A stretch of 64,000 nucleotides of DNA, from NCBI GenBank assembly GCA_963969365.1, contig OZ017760.1:2356001-2420000 (forward strand), read 5' to 3'. The notes below the pieces were generated by a model. The model saw only the letters and a list, made by a program, of their open reading frames with translations. It was not told the origin of the DNA and made no database searches. The DNA comes from Asterochloris sp. CNOR1. Lineage: Eukaryota > Chlorophyta > Trebouxiophyceae > Trebouxiales > Trebouxiaceae. The translations under genes were made by a program, and so were the position numbers. Every line of letters starts with the position of its first letter. Position 1 is the stretch's first letter. Shown here piece after piece: positions 10,039 through 21,400 of the stretch.

Positions 10039-11445
10039 CTGCAAGGGGGAACTGGACTCCAGAACAAGCCGGAGGCGGCGGCTGACAGGCGTCTGCCCGT
10101 ACTGCGTGCATCACACCTGGTGAGATTCCCCCCTGCTGCCCCTGTGCAGAAGCTGTGCTGGCATCCTGCCCCCCCTGTGCAGGCGCCGCCTGGCTCTGGG
10201 ACTCCGCGGCCTCCAGCGCATCCAGCACGGACTCGCTCCCCCCACCCCGCCTGTTTGCGGCAGCCACGGCTGCGAACGCTCGCTCCTGGTCGCCCGGCGT
10301 CCCTGCCTGCGCGCTCAGGGGGTCTGCGCTGCATTGCAGTGCAGTGGCAGGCTGAGCAGGCATGCTACAGGAAGAGATGGAAAGAAGGGTGGGCGTAGCG
10401 CAGTGCAAATCCTGCTCGCAGAGAGGCTCTGGCTCAGGGTTTTGCATGCAGTGCAGTGGCAGGCTGAGCAGGCACGCTGCAGGAAAAGACGGAGAAAGGG
10501 TGGGCATAGCGCACTGCAAATTCTGCTCGCAGAGAGGCTCTGCGCGCTCAGGGGGTCTGCGCTGCATTGCAGTGCAGTGGCAGGCTGAGCAGGCACGCTA
10601 CAGGAAAAGATGGGAAAAGGGTGGGCATAGAACAGTGCAAATCCTGCTTGCAGAGAGGCTCTGCGGGCTCAGGGGGTCAACAGTGCATGCAGTGCAGTGG
10701 CAGGCTGTGCAGGTGTGCTACTGGTCACCTGGGAACCTGCCTATGTGCTCAGGAGGTCTGTGCTGCATGGCAGTGCAGTGGCGGGCTGCATGTGAACGCA
10801 AGAATGTTTTGTAACACGAAAGAAGCAAAGCACGGCAGCGCTGCACATGCACAGAGCCTGTGCACAGGCTGATTGCAGCCAGCCTCAACAGCAGCACAGG
10901 TGCCAAGCCAGGCACATCCGGCAGCCCAGGATCTGGATTGGAGATGACAGGTGCTCTAATAGCCTTGCTGACGGCTCACGGAGGCTGTTGAGCAGACCTC
11001 TATGCACCGGGTAAAGACCTGTCCAGGTCGCGCAGCAGGATATTGCAGCCCTGGGATTGGCATCTCAGACAGGCACAAGCAACCAGCTGTTGTTCCCTGT
11101 CAGGGAATTGGCAAGTGCCAGGGCTGCACCTTGAGGCACCACAATGCCTGCCCCGTCGCCTGGAGTCAGCTCATTTGTGACAGAAGGTACGGAACGCTCA
11201 TCCATTGGCTCAGGGACCGGCACTCCAGATGGGCCTTGCATGCTATGTCCTGAAGGTGCAAGCATGATGCGAATCTGAGCAGGCAAACTTCTTAGGGGCC
11301 TATACATGTGAGGAGGCTGATGCATGCATGCAAGACTGGGCTCACCAAAGTGTTGCAATGTGGCCTGCTGCTCACTGGGCAGGCCAAGCTCCCCAAGAGT
11401 ACCGTCAACAGGATCATCACGACGTGCACCTGACCCTCGCAGCAT
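8620..11445 (-). CDS. Unrecognised multi-exon gene, Ala/Pro/Gln-rich protein
   Basis: Several minus-strand segments have coding character and good splice signals. One near 11445-11345 starts MLRGSGARRDDPVDG and ends LQHFG before a GTGAGC donor. One near 11277-11100 contains GVPVPEPMDERSVPS and GAGIVVPQGAALALANSL. One near 10310-10150 contains GDQERAFAAVAAANRRGG and VLDALEAAESQSQAAPA. One near 9440-9360 contains ALVATGLRQEAQARLLQALE. One near 8990-8790 contains VRYHNLIVNASRLAAYETDI and ends NNLVG before GTGTGC. I cannot assign a family or prove these belong to a single protein, and the C-terminus was not found. The gene would converge on ORC4. Its low-complexity middle overlaps the poly-G tract (poly-Pro on this strand) and a minisatellite, so the exon limits there are doubtful. 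Confidence 0.35.
9741..10135 (+). repeat. Dispersed pair of ~60 bp direct repeats flanking the poly-G
   Basis: GCGGCGGCTGACAGGC occurs at 9741 and again at 10075, followed in both by CCCG-ACTGC-TGCAT and a CCTGGTG word, so about 60 bp are homologous at a spacing of 334 bp. The two copies bracket the 33-G tract. This is probably another duplicated junction block in the unassigned minus-strand gene. Confidence 0.55.
10006..10038 (+). repeat. 33-base uninterrupted poly-G tract
   Basis: The plus strand has 33 consecutive G residues, preceded by GGA and followed by CT. On the minus strand this is poly-C and would read as poly-proline in one frame. A homopolymer this long can form G-quadruplex structures and is prone to length change and sequencing error. 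Its exact length, and therefore the reading frame across it, should not be trusted. Confidence 0.95.
10319..10800 (+). repeat. ~120 bp minisatellite, about five units
   Basis: The core GTGCAGTGGCAGGCTG (last unit GTGCAGTGGCGGGCTG) occurs at 10339, 10451, 10572, 10692 and 10773, giving steps of 112, 121, 120 and 81 bp. The first four units also share CAGGAAAAGA-type and GGGTGGGC segments, GCAAATCCTGCTCGCAG and the AGAGGCTCTG word. It overlaps the unassigned minus-strand gene and probably lies in one of its introns. The final unit is shortened. Confidence 0.85.
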
Positions 11446-11898
11446 TGATCAAGCTGGAAAAGAGCGGAGCAGCTGCAGAAGTTGAACAATATCAGACAGG
11501 ATGCAGTAGACCTTGTGCTGCTCACGCCCCGAGCCTCGGAGGGGTTGACGTGCCCACAGGGTGCTGATATGAAAGACTTGTGACTCTTAACGCTTTAAGC
11601 AGGGGGCTTCACTGTTGCACATTTTCTTTTGGATCTTGCAGGACCTCATGTCTGGTGGGCAGTATCAGATTGATGACTGCATGCCTGCCCCTACAAACGC
11701 ATTATTGCAATGCACACCTTCATCCTCACCTATCTGTCGCTGCTTCCTTGGCCTTGTGCGCAAACGGTGCTGGTTGTTGGGCGCCGCTCACACCAGGCTG
11801 TGATGCTCATTCACAGACAGTGAGTTCATCGAGATTGAATCTCTTGTGCATGCAAAGTCTTGTGACCGTTTAGATGGCAGTCACTTTCATGTGTTGCA

Positions 11899-13483
11899 TC
11901 ATATGGCAGCAAAGTCCCGAACAGTTGTAGTACTGTCCATGATAGTGTCCTCTACTTTGTCCCACAAGGCTGAGGTGTTGTATATCAGACTGAAGATGGT
12001 GTGCTCCAGCTGAAACAGACCCATTGCATCAGAGTGCACAAAGAAGTCTGCCTCAGCAAGGCTGGGCAGACAGAGAGGCTGTTCTTCGCGGGGAGGCCAA
12101 GGTTGCAGCCAGAAGTCTGCCTCATAGTTCTCCAAGGTCAACTGGGTGAGTGCAGGCCAGTGACCAAGCCGGAATATAACACGCACAAGCCACGCAGCCA
12201 CCCCTGGTGTGCTTTTGCACAGGTGCACCAATTTACAAGATCAGTGCACACACCTGTATTGCAGTCAAGCCTGAGGCGCTGCAGGCTGGAGCAGCACTGC
12301 AAACAGGGCATTGCTGCCATGTCCAAACACCGGAGGTTTGCAGGCTTAAGGCTGTGACATGGGGTGGCAGCTGCTCCAATCCACTGCAGTCTCTCAGGTT
12401 GAGGCTCACGTCCTCAAGCTGCGTCAGCCTTGTGAGTGTGTCCCCAAACATCACAGGCTCAGGGGAGGCCCAACTCAGGTCCAGAGATCTCAATTGTGGC
12501 CAGTCCTGGAGCATCAACAAGGTGGAGTGAGGCACAGCCATCCGAGGACAGCAGAGGTCGAGAAGGAGCTCAAGCCTGGTCAGCCTGACCAGGCAGCTCA
12601 AGCTTGGGCAAATATCAACGCCATGAATGCACAAGACTTCCAGCATGGTCATTTGGGAAGTGGCAATATTGCGTGGGCTGCAATTGGCTCAAATGACATG
12701 GTCAGATGGGACAGTGAGGGCATGGGAGGTATGTCTGGGCACTGAGCGTCCCTATATCAAGGCACTGAATGTTCTGTAGCTGTGACGCTTGCATGACACA
12801 CAGATCCCAGGGCATTGCTGCTGTTGGGCAGACAGGATCATGATTCCCAAGCAGTAGCAGCCCCGAGATGCGGATGCCGTGAGGGACTGGCTGCAGAAGC
12901 CACTGTCTGGTGGGACTTAGGAGCCTGGGGAGATATCCAGAGCCCCGATGGCGTCCCCACCCCCCCACGTGTACTGGCACATGCAAAACCAGCTCCTGCG
13001 TCTAGTCCTTACAGACCTGAGCATGCGGTAGGAGTGAAGCAAGTCAGCATTAAAGTGGGAGAGATTCTTACTACCTCAGCAGGGTAATGTTTAGCTGTGC
13101 CAGTGCTGACAGCACAGGGGGCTTTCACTTTGTCATGCAGTAAATTAGAGGCTCCCAATGCAGGTACTCTGACTCACCATGGCAAGACCCAGCCAGTGCC
13201 GCAGCAATGCTTCAGAGTCTGGGAGACCAAGTACCAGGTGAAAGATGTGCACTTGCACTTCAGAGGGCAGGCCAGCAAGCAGCTCCCCCATGCTCATGTT
13301 CTGCTTGGCGACCTGCAAGATTGAGCAGGAGGTGCACTGGCCAGGAGGCAGCGAGCTTTCAGGTTCACATGGCATGTGCTTCCCACCTGGATTACTGGAC
13401 GATCTAGTGAGACCAACTAGAGCAGTGTTGCGTGTAACAAGGCTGTGCCAAGTTCGTTGGTGCTGAACAGGTCTGTGCAGCAA
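11899..13483 (-). CDS. F-box-like / leucine-rich-repeat protein, copy 1
   Basis: The N-terminal part, near 13300-13160, reads MSMGELLAGLPSEVQVHIF, resembling an F-box helix (LPxEVxxHIF), followed by ALLRHWLGLAMVSQ. Further exons toward 11900 encode leucine-rich repeats: LVRLTRLELLLDL, LPQLRSLDLSW-type text (here WPQLRSLDLSWASPEPV), LTQLEDVSLNLRDCSGLEQL and, in the last exon, LGHWPALTQLTLENYEADFW. Such proteins usually serve as substrate receptors of SCF ubiquitin ligases. The gene is a diverged paralogue of the copies at 16112-17816 and 22978-24471. Exon borders in the 12700-13000 segment are uncertain because the best frame changes there. It may use a start further upstream near 13483. Confidence 0.65.
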
Positions 13484-14024
13484 TGACCTGGAGTCCGCAT
13501 GTAAATGCTAATGGCATTTGCTGCTTAGGCCTTCTTGACGACTCCGCCATATGCCAATCACCTTAACAGCCTAGAATCACCTCATCAGACATTGTCTTGT
13601 CATTGCAAACTCACAACATGAGGTACCAGCAGCGTATGGCCTCAAAGTTCTAGCATACATGGTGTTTACATTTGAGAAAAGTTCTGGTGCATATGAGGAG
13701 TTCTGGAAGGCATTTCACCCAGGTACTAGCAAACCAGATATGCAATGGACAAAGCCGATGCCAAGATGTACTGGCTGTCACTTAGCCTATCAAACTGTGT
13801 TCTGAGCATCGTGTTGATGGGTGCTGACTGCGTGTTGAGTGCTTTGGCTTGTGGGCCTGTAGCAGAGGATGCAGGTCTGGGATGAGCAGCATGCCTGGCA
13901 AGAGCGCACATGGGTGAAGGGTTGGGGTGCTGCCATGGCTAGTGCAGACAAACAGCACGATCTGCATCTGCAGCTGCCTCAGCAGCTGTGCACCCCAGGT
14001 CTCGCCATGCATGTTTGTCATTTC

Positions 14025-15180
14025 CTAACAGCTGCCGCCATCTAGCACTGCATCCCGAGCCTGCACAGGGTCCAAGCCATCTTCCATCCCCTCCACTGCC
14101 TCAGCCACCATTGCGGTCACATCCTGCAGGAAACGCACTTACATGTCACTGAAGTCTGCTTCCTGGCTTGTGAGTTGAAGAAAGCCATTGTGTGACTGAG
14201 GGAATATTGTCAATGAGCAGTCATACAAGGGCAAACAAATGCATGCAGAATACCCTGTGCGAGCAGCGGCACTGAGCCTACCTGCAGGAGGTGGCGCCGC
14301 CTACTGCTGCCAGTCAGCACTGCACTCCTGGCCTGCACAGGGTCAAGTCCTCCCTGCTTCTCTACAATGGCTTGAGCGACCATGGCAGCCATGTCCTGCA
14401 GCAGGTGGCGGCTGCTGCCTATGCTGGCTGCCTGGAAGGCTGTGATGGAGTACATGGCCTGCTGGCGGTCTGCACCGGCGGTGATGAGCTGCTGCTCCAA
14501 AGTGGTGTCCTGCAGGAGGCAGGGAGGCCTGAGCTCAAGGGACATGCATATCAAGGCTGTATGGTCACATGTCAATAGGCATGAAACACATAGGCACACA
14601 CTAGAGGGACGTGTGCATGGGTTCATATCATTGAGGGCAAAAGACTCCTTCAACAAAGAACAGGGTGCAAGGGGCTGTCCAAGGAATAGCATGAAGGCAA
14701 CAGAAGAACTCTGAGCTGCATGCTCAGCCAATGTTGCTGCCTCTGCATGATGGAGGCATGGCATGCAGCTCAAGCCAGCACACAGACTGAGGCAGGACAC
14801 AGCCGTCGCCAGTGATGCAGTACCAGGGAGGCTGGATGGTGGCATGCAGCGCCTGAAGCTCCCATACCTCACCTACAGAAGGTGGCGGAGGCTGCTGCCT
14901 GCCTCAGCTGCCTGGAGTGCGGCAGTGGTGTCCTTTGCTTGCTCCAGCAGTGGCAAGCTGCTGCTCCAGAGCGCTGTCCTGCAACAATGGTGCATCTTGG
15001 CTGCATGACTCTGGTGAAGCAGTGAGCGTGAAGTCAGTCACAACAGGACGTGTAGCAATGCCGTGGGACTCAGGAAAATCTAGCAGGCAAACACCAATGA
15101 CAGACAAGTGTCGCGCCCCCCCGACTGAAGGCCGCACTGACCAGCATGAATGCAAACATGGCAACCTTGGCAACGGCCAT
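14025..15180 (-). CDS. Small, possibly secreted, protein with two ~41-residue repeats
   Basis: A first exon starting at 15180 would encode MAVAKVAMFAFML, a hydrophobic leader that may continue with VSAAFS, followed by a GTCAGT donor. Exon 14509-14282 is exactly 76 codons (DTTLEQQLITAGADRQQ... ending RRRHLLQ), and exon 14123-14025 is 33 codons ending in TAG. The protein repeats a unit: LLQDMAAMVAQAIVEKQGG then LDPVQARSAVLTG in exon 2, and the start of exon 3, DVTAMVAEAVEGMEDG then LDPVQARDAVLDG. I do not recognise the family. Its inverted copy at 24949-25430 lacks the leader exon and has a premature stop, so this copy is probably the functional one. Linkage of the leader to exon 2 is inferred from phase only. 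Confidence 0.5.
14880..14986 (-). pseudogene. Decayed extra copy of exon 2 of the small repeat-protein gene
   Basis: Minus-strand sequence reads DSALEQQLATAGAS, matching DTTLEQQLITAGAD of the intact exon, and in a shifted frame ALQAAEAGSSLRHLL, matching AFQAASIGSSRHLL. The two halves are in different frames, so the copy carries a frameshift. It lies between the leader exon and the intact exon 2, upstream in transcription order. It is another case of a duplicated exon left behind in an intron. Confidence 0.6.
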
Positions 15181-16111
15181 GGTGGGCGCTGCTGGCAGGC
15201 TGGATTGGCTGGAAAGGAAGCTTGCTGGGATAAGAGGTGCTGACTGGCGGAGAGTGTTGGGGTCGCTGTCAAAGTTGGGATGACCGGGCCCTGAAGTAAT
15301 TCAAGGGATCGAGGCCGCTGGCATCAGTCAACAGGGACTGCCTGCTATACAGAACACTGAGATTTCTGTCAAACGCCTTGCACCAAGCAAAGGTGTGATG
15401 GTCGAGTGGACTGAACCCAGATCAAAAACGTCACACGCGATCGGCATGATCTTGGAGCCCTGACAACATGTAGAAGTGCGCTGCCCGACCTCTTGAATGT
15501 GAGCCATGTGGCGCGTACCTCGTCAACCCCTGCGGCTGTCTTTGCTGTGCAAGGTACCTTTGATGCCAAACAACTTGGACTGCTGCTCTTTGAAAGGAAC
15601 AGTGTGCAAACCTGAGGTGGCGGCCTGTGTTTGTTTACATGCCTGTAGGGTGTGTGTCAAAGTTTGTATGGCAACACCCTGAGGTGCTGAGGATCAGACT
15701 GAGAGTGGGATGCTCCTGGAGCTGAAGTAAGGTGATGGCATCAGAATGAGGGGTTTTGCTTCCAGGAGAAGCCAGTGACGCGGTTGTGCCCAGGTCCAAG
15801 GCTGCACAAGGTAAGTTACGTTGTGCAGGCTAGCGGCCTGGCAGGAAGTGGACTCTTTCAGGTCACACTGTCACTTCTGGTAAGCACAAGGGCGCCGACT
15901 GTGACAGAATAACTGCACACGTACCCACATTGCAACCACGCAACAGGCTTTGTAATCGTGGCATCTCAGTGGCCCATCCAGAATGGGATGTCTGCGAGTC
16001 ACACAAATCACTTGTGGTAAGATGCAGTCAATAGGGGGCGCTCTGAGCAACAGCATATCTGCGCACACCCTCATCAAGGTCAAGCCACAGGCTGTTGCAT
16101 CTTCAGGATGT

Positions 16112-17816
16112 TCAGCGTCTTTCGGCCAAGAGCCCCCTCCGAGTGGTACCCAATGGTAAACTGTGAAATTTGTTGAGGCGCCTGTGCCACAGGCCTAAAG
16201 TGTTGAGCATCAGACCAAGAATGGTATGCTCCAGCTGCAGCAAGCCTGTGGCATCAGACCCCACGAAGATGATCAGATTGGCAAGGCTGGGCAGACCAAA
16301 GGGTGTCGCTTCCAGGGGCGGCCAGTGCTGCAGCCAGAAGTCCCCAGAATTTTGGCTGGCCAAAGTAAACATGGTGAGCGCCGGCCAGTGGCCCAGCTGG
16401 AAGTTCACAAGCCCTGCAAGCAATGCAGTCGCTTTCGATCAGTTAAAGTTGCTTGGGCGCTCAAGAGCAACAGCATGACCGTGCACACCATGTTCACTGG
16501 AAAGCTCCAGGCGTTGTAGCCCGGGGCAGCTCTGCAAGCAGGGCGCCATTGCCATGTCCAGGAGCTCCTGGGCATGCAGCCTAAGTGATGTGACATGGAG
16601 TGGCAGCTGCTGCAATCCGCTCAAATGTGACAGCTTGAGGTCCAGAGTCTCCAGCTGTGTTAGCCTCATGAGTGTGTCCCTGACCATCACGGGCTCAAGA
16701 GAGGCCCAGCTCAGAGACAGAGATTTTAACTGAGGCAGATCCTTGCAACACAAGCAAACAAGGTGTAGTCAGGCAAAGGCATCTGTGCAGACAGACATGG
16801 CTGAGCAAGCATTACATACCTTGATGCTTTGCAAAACGTCAGCCGAGACTGGGTACATGGTTGACCCTGAGAGGTGATTAGCGCTCAATGAATTCCTGGT
16901 CAGCCTACTCAAGCAGCTCAAGCTTGGGCAACTGCCGATGCCTTGAGTCACCAGGACTTCCAGCACTGTCAAATTGGGGAGGGGCAACATTGCATGGGCT
17001 GTGACTGCCTCGAATGACAGGGTCAGACATGTGAGCCTGGGCATTAGAGGAAAGTCTGGGCACTGAGCGTCCCACAGATCAAGGCGCTGAATGTTCTGTA
17101 GCTGCGACGCTTGCATGAGTAACAGATCCCTGGGGCATCGCCGCTGCTGGGCGGGCAGCACTGTGCCGTCCACAGAGTGCCAGCCGCGCAGTGCGGATGC
17201 CGAGGGGAACTGGCTGCGGAAGCCATTGCCTGGTGGGGAATAGAAGGGGGCAGGTAGAGCCCATACTGAATGCAGGGGCCCGCGCATTCACTGGCACGTG
17301 CAGAACCAGCTCTTGCATCTAGACCTTGCAGACCTGAGCATGCAAGCAAGAGTGCAGCAATCAGCACTAAACTGAAAGATGGGAGACCCCATCGCCTCAG
17401 CACGCCGATGTTGAGCCATGTCAGCGGAACCAGTCCAGGGTGGCTTTGCTTTGTCACACAGCAGACTGGAGGCTGTTGGGCATGTCTTGACTCACCAGGG
17501 CAAGATCGAGCCAGTGCCGCAGCAATGCTCCAGCTGCGCGCAGACCAAGTGCCAGGCAGAAGATGTGCACTCGCACCTCAGAAGGCAGGGCAGCCAGCAG
17601 CTCCCCCAGGCTCATGATGTGGTGGTCGCCTGCAAGATCAAGCGCACTCTGCAGAAGGTGCAGCTGTTGGCTTCGAGGGAGGGGGCTCAGGCCAATTGGC
17701 AGCACAGATGCCACAGATGTGGATCCCACCGGTTCGTCCGGTCTAACCGAATGAAGCAATGCTGTGTATATGTCAAGGCTGCGCCAATCGGTGTTATTTT
17801 GAACACACGTGTGCAT
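16112..17816 (-). CDS. F-box-like / leucine-rich-repeat protein, copy 2 (intact final exon)
   Basis: The F-box-like start is MSLGELLAALPSEVRVHIFC, with possible N-terminal extension to 17816 (MHTCVQNNTDWRS). The first exon ends near 17496 at a GTGAGT donor. Later exons give ASQLQNIQRLDLWDAQ, LMPRLTCLTLSFEAV, LPQLKSLSLSWASLEPVMV, LTQLETLDLKLSHLSGLQQL and LQSCPGLQRLELSSEHGV. The terminal exon GLVNFQLGHWPALTMFTLA... runs to a stop at 16112 and ends GLLAERR. Inferred role is SCF-type substrate recognition through the LRR domain. The segment 17040-17320 shows two overlapping open frames, so one exon edge there is unresolved. Compared with the inverted copy at 22978-24471, this one lacks the 7-base deletion and looks functional. 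Confidence 0.65.
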
Positions 17817-17823
17817 CGATGGT

Positions 17824-18429
17824 ATCTCTGGGCTGTGTTCGTCAGCGTTGAATTTCGAGAAAGAAGATCATGCCACAATTCAGCAGCTGGTCATTGACAT
17901 GATTCCAACAGCGTGGTTCTATCCAAAATTGGTGCAAGTGCACATTGATCACATTCAGTGGTCCAGGCTTGATGTAGCCACCGCTTGTACATGCCACTCA
18001 AAGCAGCTCTGGCATTGTCATGAGAGGGATACAGTCATTGCAGGGCTCAACAACAGGCAGAGGTACAGGCCGAAATAGCTGCTGACCTCTGATCAAATCA
18101 AAGGCTGCAACTGAGAACAGCCATGATCCAGAAAAAAGACTACAAGCTGAGGACGTCCTGCCCTACCTGATGTGCTTCCCCTGTTGCCTCAACCTTCAAG
18201 ATTGGCCGTGAATGCTCTCAGGGGAGGCAGCCGGAGATAGCCAGAGACGGTGCTGTGCAGGATGTGGTGAAGGCTCATTGCTGGGCAGCAGGAAGCTGAC
18301 TGGGCCTTCTGTCAGCTTGCTGCACAACATGCGTGTCAAGCAGGTCCTGCCTGTCTGTCCTGCTATCTAGCCTGCGTTCTCAAAATTGAAGGTGGTTGCA
18401 CAGGACCTGATTGTGGGCTGCATCCGCAT
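17824..18429. other. Intergenic stretch, no gene seen
   Basis: About 600 bp lie between the 5' side of F-box copy 2 and the stop codon of the DHHC gene. I found no conserved coding block, RNA gene or repeat. It probably holds the promoter of F-box copy 2 and the 3' untranslated part of the DHHC gene. The left duplication arm ends at its left edge. Confidence 0.5.
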
Positions 18430-21400
18430 TCAATCCAAGTGGGGCCTTGCTTGGGGTCTCTGAGGGAACAGCAGCTCCCCAAGGTTTGATTGGAGGCCTC
18501 GGTCATACTGCCAGGGCGCTCTCAGGTCAGCCGCAGCAGCCCTGACTTGCCGTTGATGCCTCAGCAGCCGCATGACCTCCCACCACTGGCAGTCTCCCCC
18601 AGGCCTGAAGCAGCTCAGGGAGGTGGCTGGTTGCCATGGCCAGCAGCAAGAGAGACATCAGCTTGTATCCACTGCTCAAGCTGCCAGCAGCCCAGGGGCC
18701 CTGTGGCTCTGTGACACGGGCTGCTGAGGACTCCCAGCCACCACGTCCACACAATGAAGTGGCTGCTTACAATTGCAGATAGGGAGTGCCATGAGCAGAC
18801 CCCTGCCTGCCGCTTCATGCCCAGGCAGGTGGGACAGGCAATAGGGCACCTCTGTGCAGCTGCACTGGCAACAGGTCCATATTGGGGAGCACATGCCAAG
18901 TGAGTTCGAGAGATGGCAGGCTCTGCTGCCCAGCCTTTGGCACCACATCACAGGCAGCTGGCGCAGCCGGCAGGGCGGCGTCGCGCAGCTGTTCTCAGGT
19001 GCACTGTCTGCAATGAGTCCAGTCAAGACATGGGTTGCACGCAAAAGGCCAGCACTGCTGCCCTCGCACCTGTCCAGCGCTGCTGCTTCAAGGCAATGAT
19101 GCTCGTAGTCCCGCCACTTGTAGGACTCATAGGTCGTCATGTTCCACCGCGCCAGCAGGAGGTGGTAGCCCAAGAACAGCCCCACCAGAACAGACCCCAC
19201 CCCTAGGAACAGGAGCATCACCACCTGTGCGCAGTCAAGAAGGAGCTGCAGGTTTAGGCGAGTAAGAGGACCATCACAGGTCCAAGGAGGGCACAGAAAC
19301 AAGAAATTGATAACAGAGATAGGGCTCTCTTCCCCAGGCCAAGCACCGAAGCCACAACACCTGCGCAGCAGCAGGAGCTGCTAATACACTTCATTGGTCC
19401 CGCACCAGAAGTTGCCCTACTGAATGTATCAGATCACATGAGCATAACGCAGCTGGCACCTGGCGGGCCTAGCCTGCGGCGCCTGGCAGCAGAAGCAGGC
19501 TGCACAATAATAGGCATCACAAGCAAGCCTGACCAGGCCATTATTGTGAATTGACGCTGCAGGCCGGCCATCACGAGGAGCAGAGCGCAGGTGCCCAGCC
19601 TAGCAAGCGTGCATGAGTGCGGCGCAGAACAAGCCCAAAACCTGTGCCGGGCACTTTGCTCAAGATCTCAATGCAGTGGCAGGCTGGCATCCTGCCTCTT
19701 TGCAACACATCTCCAGCCGCACCTGACCTGCTGATGATGATGGGCCGCTGAGGTCATCTGCCCTTGAGAACTTTTTGAGATGACCTATAAGGAGAGTCCA
19801 TGCCCCAGTCGCTTGGCTGTCAAGAGTCAGGAGTTGGGCCTTGCCCCCATGCACAATTGCAGCAGTCTGGTGGTGCGGCCGCCAGTGCGTGATGAGCTGA
19901 CCTGCAGGGGAAAGTCCAGCACCAGAAGCTCGGCCGCCTGTGGGAGCCCGCCGCTCCTGGCCCCGCGATGCCACCTTCTTTGTCTGGCAGCCAGCGCGCT
20001 CAGCAGGGATATCAGCAGGACACTGCCTGCACGCCAGGAAGGTCTGTTGACAAGGATTTCAACATGCTTTTGAGGTATCAAGTGGCTGCCAGGCCAGGTC
20101 GTCAGCTGCAGGCCTGCATCTAAGTGCTGTGGCAAGCCTGCTGTCACGCAGGCAGGTCTGGCCACTACACAGGCTGACCTGGCCGCTTGGCAGGCAAACA
20201 GGTGCAGCAGCGCAGGAAGAGGCAGGTGCCACACAGGGGGTTGGGCTGTGCTTGCCACCACACTCGCACATTGAGAGCCCAAGAAGCCCAGAGACAGGTC
20301 CATTGGGTGCAACACTCTCTGAACAACCCAGTGTACAGTGAGGTGCCCGGTCAAGCACCCACCATACACGCAGATCAGCAGGTTGGAGCCCAGGAACGCG
20401 AGAAAGAGACGCGTGTTGTACAGGCCGATGCAGTTGTTGACCCAGGCACAGTGGTGATCCTGCTTGGCAATGCACCTGCACTGAAACACCATTCCCTGGG
20501 ATGAGGCAGGCACTGCAGCAGTGACCCAATGCACTGTGATTCGCTTGCACTTTGGCATATCGCGGTGTCGAAGTGATTGCAGACGCTGCAGTGCCTCCAG
20601 CACAAGGCACACTGACAGGGGCAGGTAGAGCAGAGCCTGGGCTATAAATTGGAAGGCAGACTGCAGGCACGGGAGAGCAAGGTGAGTCTTGTCCTGATTG
20701 CTGGTGATTCATCTGTGCACTGATCCTGGCCCCATGTGTTGCGTTGCCTGACAGCACGTTGACTCAGAAGCTGCACAGGCTGCTGTGCTGGGCTTCAGGC
20801 AGTGTCCTCTTAATGTTGCAACTGCTTGGAAGGCCGGCCCGCCACTGCAGTACGCAAAGGGTGCAGGGAGGAATGCAGGTAAAGCAGCAGCCATGTAACA
20901 CTCTGTGTCCTGTGGGCCGCACAGCACATCCAAGTGCAGGCTGCACCTTCTGTGTGGGCTTCCAGTCGTATGCCGCGGCGGCCGCTGCAGCATGCACCTC
21001 CCCACATCTGGCGGCATTTCGTGATGAGGATGCTGCACACCCACTGTCTGCACGCGCTGCAGAGCTTTGAGCGCTGCGGCCACTGCAGTCCGCAGACGGC
21101 TGGCAGGTGGGGCAGCCCTTGACACATTGTACAACATGAGTCTCAGCGCACCTTCTGCACACACTGCAGTGCTTGGAGCGCGGCGGCCGCTGCAGCTTGC
21201 AGGTGGGGCAGTCCTTGGCGATGCAGGTGACATTGTCATAGGCATACAGGCTGCAGTGGAAGGCCACTGTGGATCTGTCGATGGCCCCGGGATCCGATGT
21301 GCTGCACGCGTGGAACAGGAAGAGGCACAGGCCCATGCAGGCACTGCCTGTGTACCTTCAGCATCACAGTGACAGACGTTGGCAGCAATGAAGCAGACCA

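Larger units (their letters stand above)
13925..17823 (-). repeat. Left arm of a large inverted duplication
   Basis: This block is the reverse complement of 22768-25510 and is very similar along its length. Homology begins at CATCGATGCACAC (around 17820 and 22770) and runs to about 13925, opposite 25510. It contains an F-box/LRR gene and a small gene that may be secreted. The left arm carries about 1.1 kb (roughly 14762-15896) that is missing from the right arm. The two arms are separated by about 5 kb that hold the DHHC gene. Confidence 0.85.

Noticed and set aside
9827-10567. Long minus-strand open frame with a poly-proline run
   Set aside because: The proline run is the reverse strand of a 33-G homopolymer, and the frame passes through a minisatellite. 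Only a short part (about 10310-10150) looks like a real exon.
10319-10800. Regular repeats considered as a CRISPR array
   Set aside because: Units of ~120 bp are homologous over their whole length with no unique spacers, and the genome is eukaryotic.
17700-17760. GGTTCGTCCGGTCTAACC considered as a tRNA T-arm
   Set aside because: No cloverleaf could be built around it, and it falls in the 5' part of F-box copy 2. No convincing tRNA was seen anywhere in the window.
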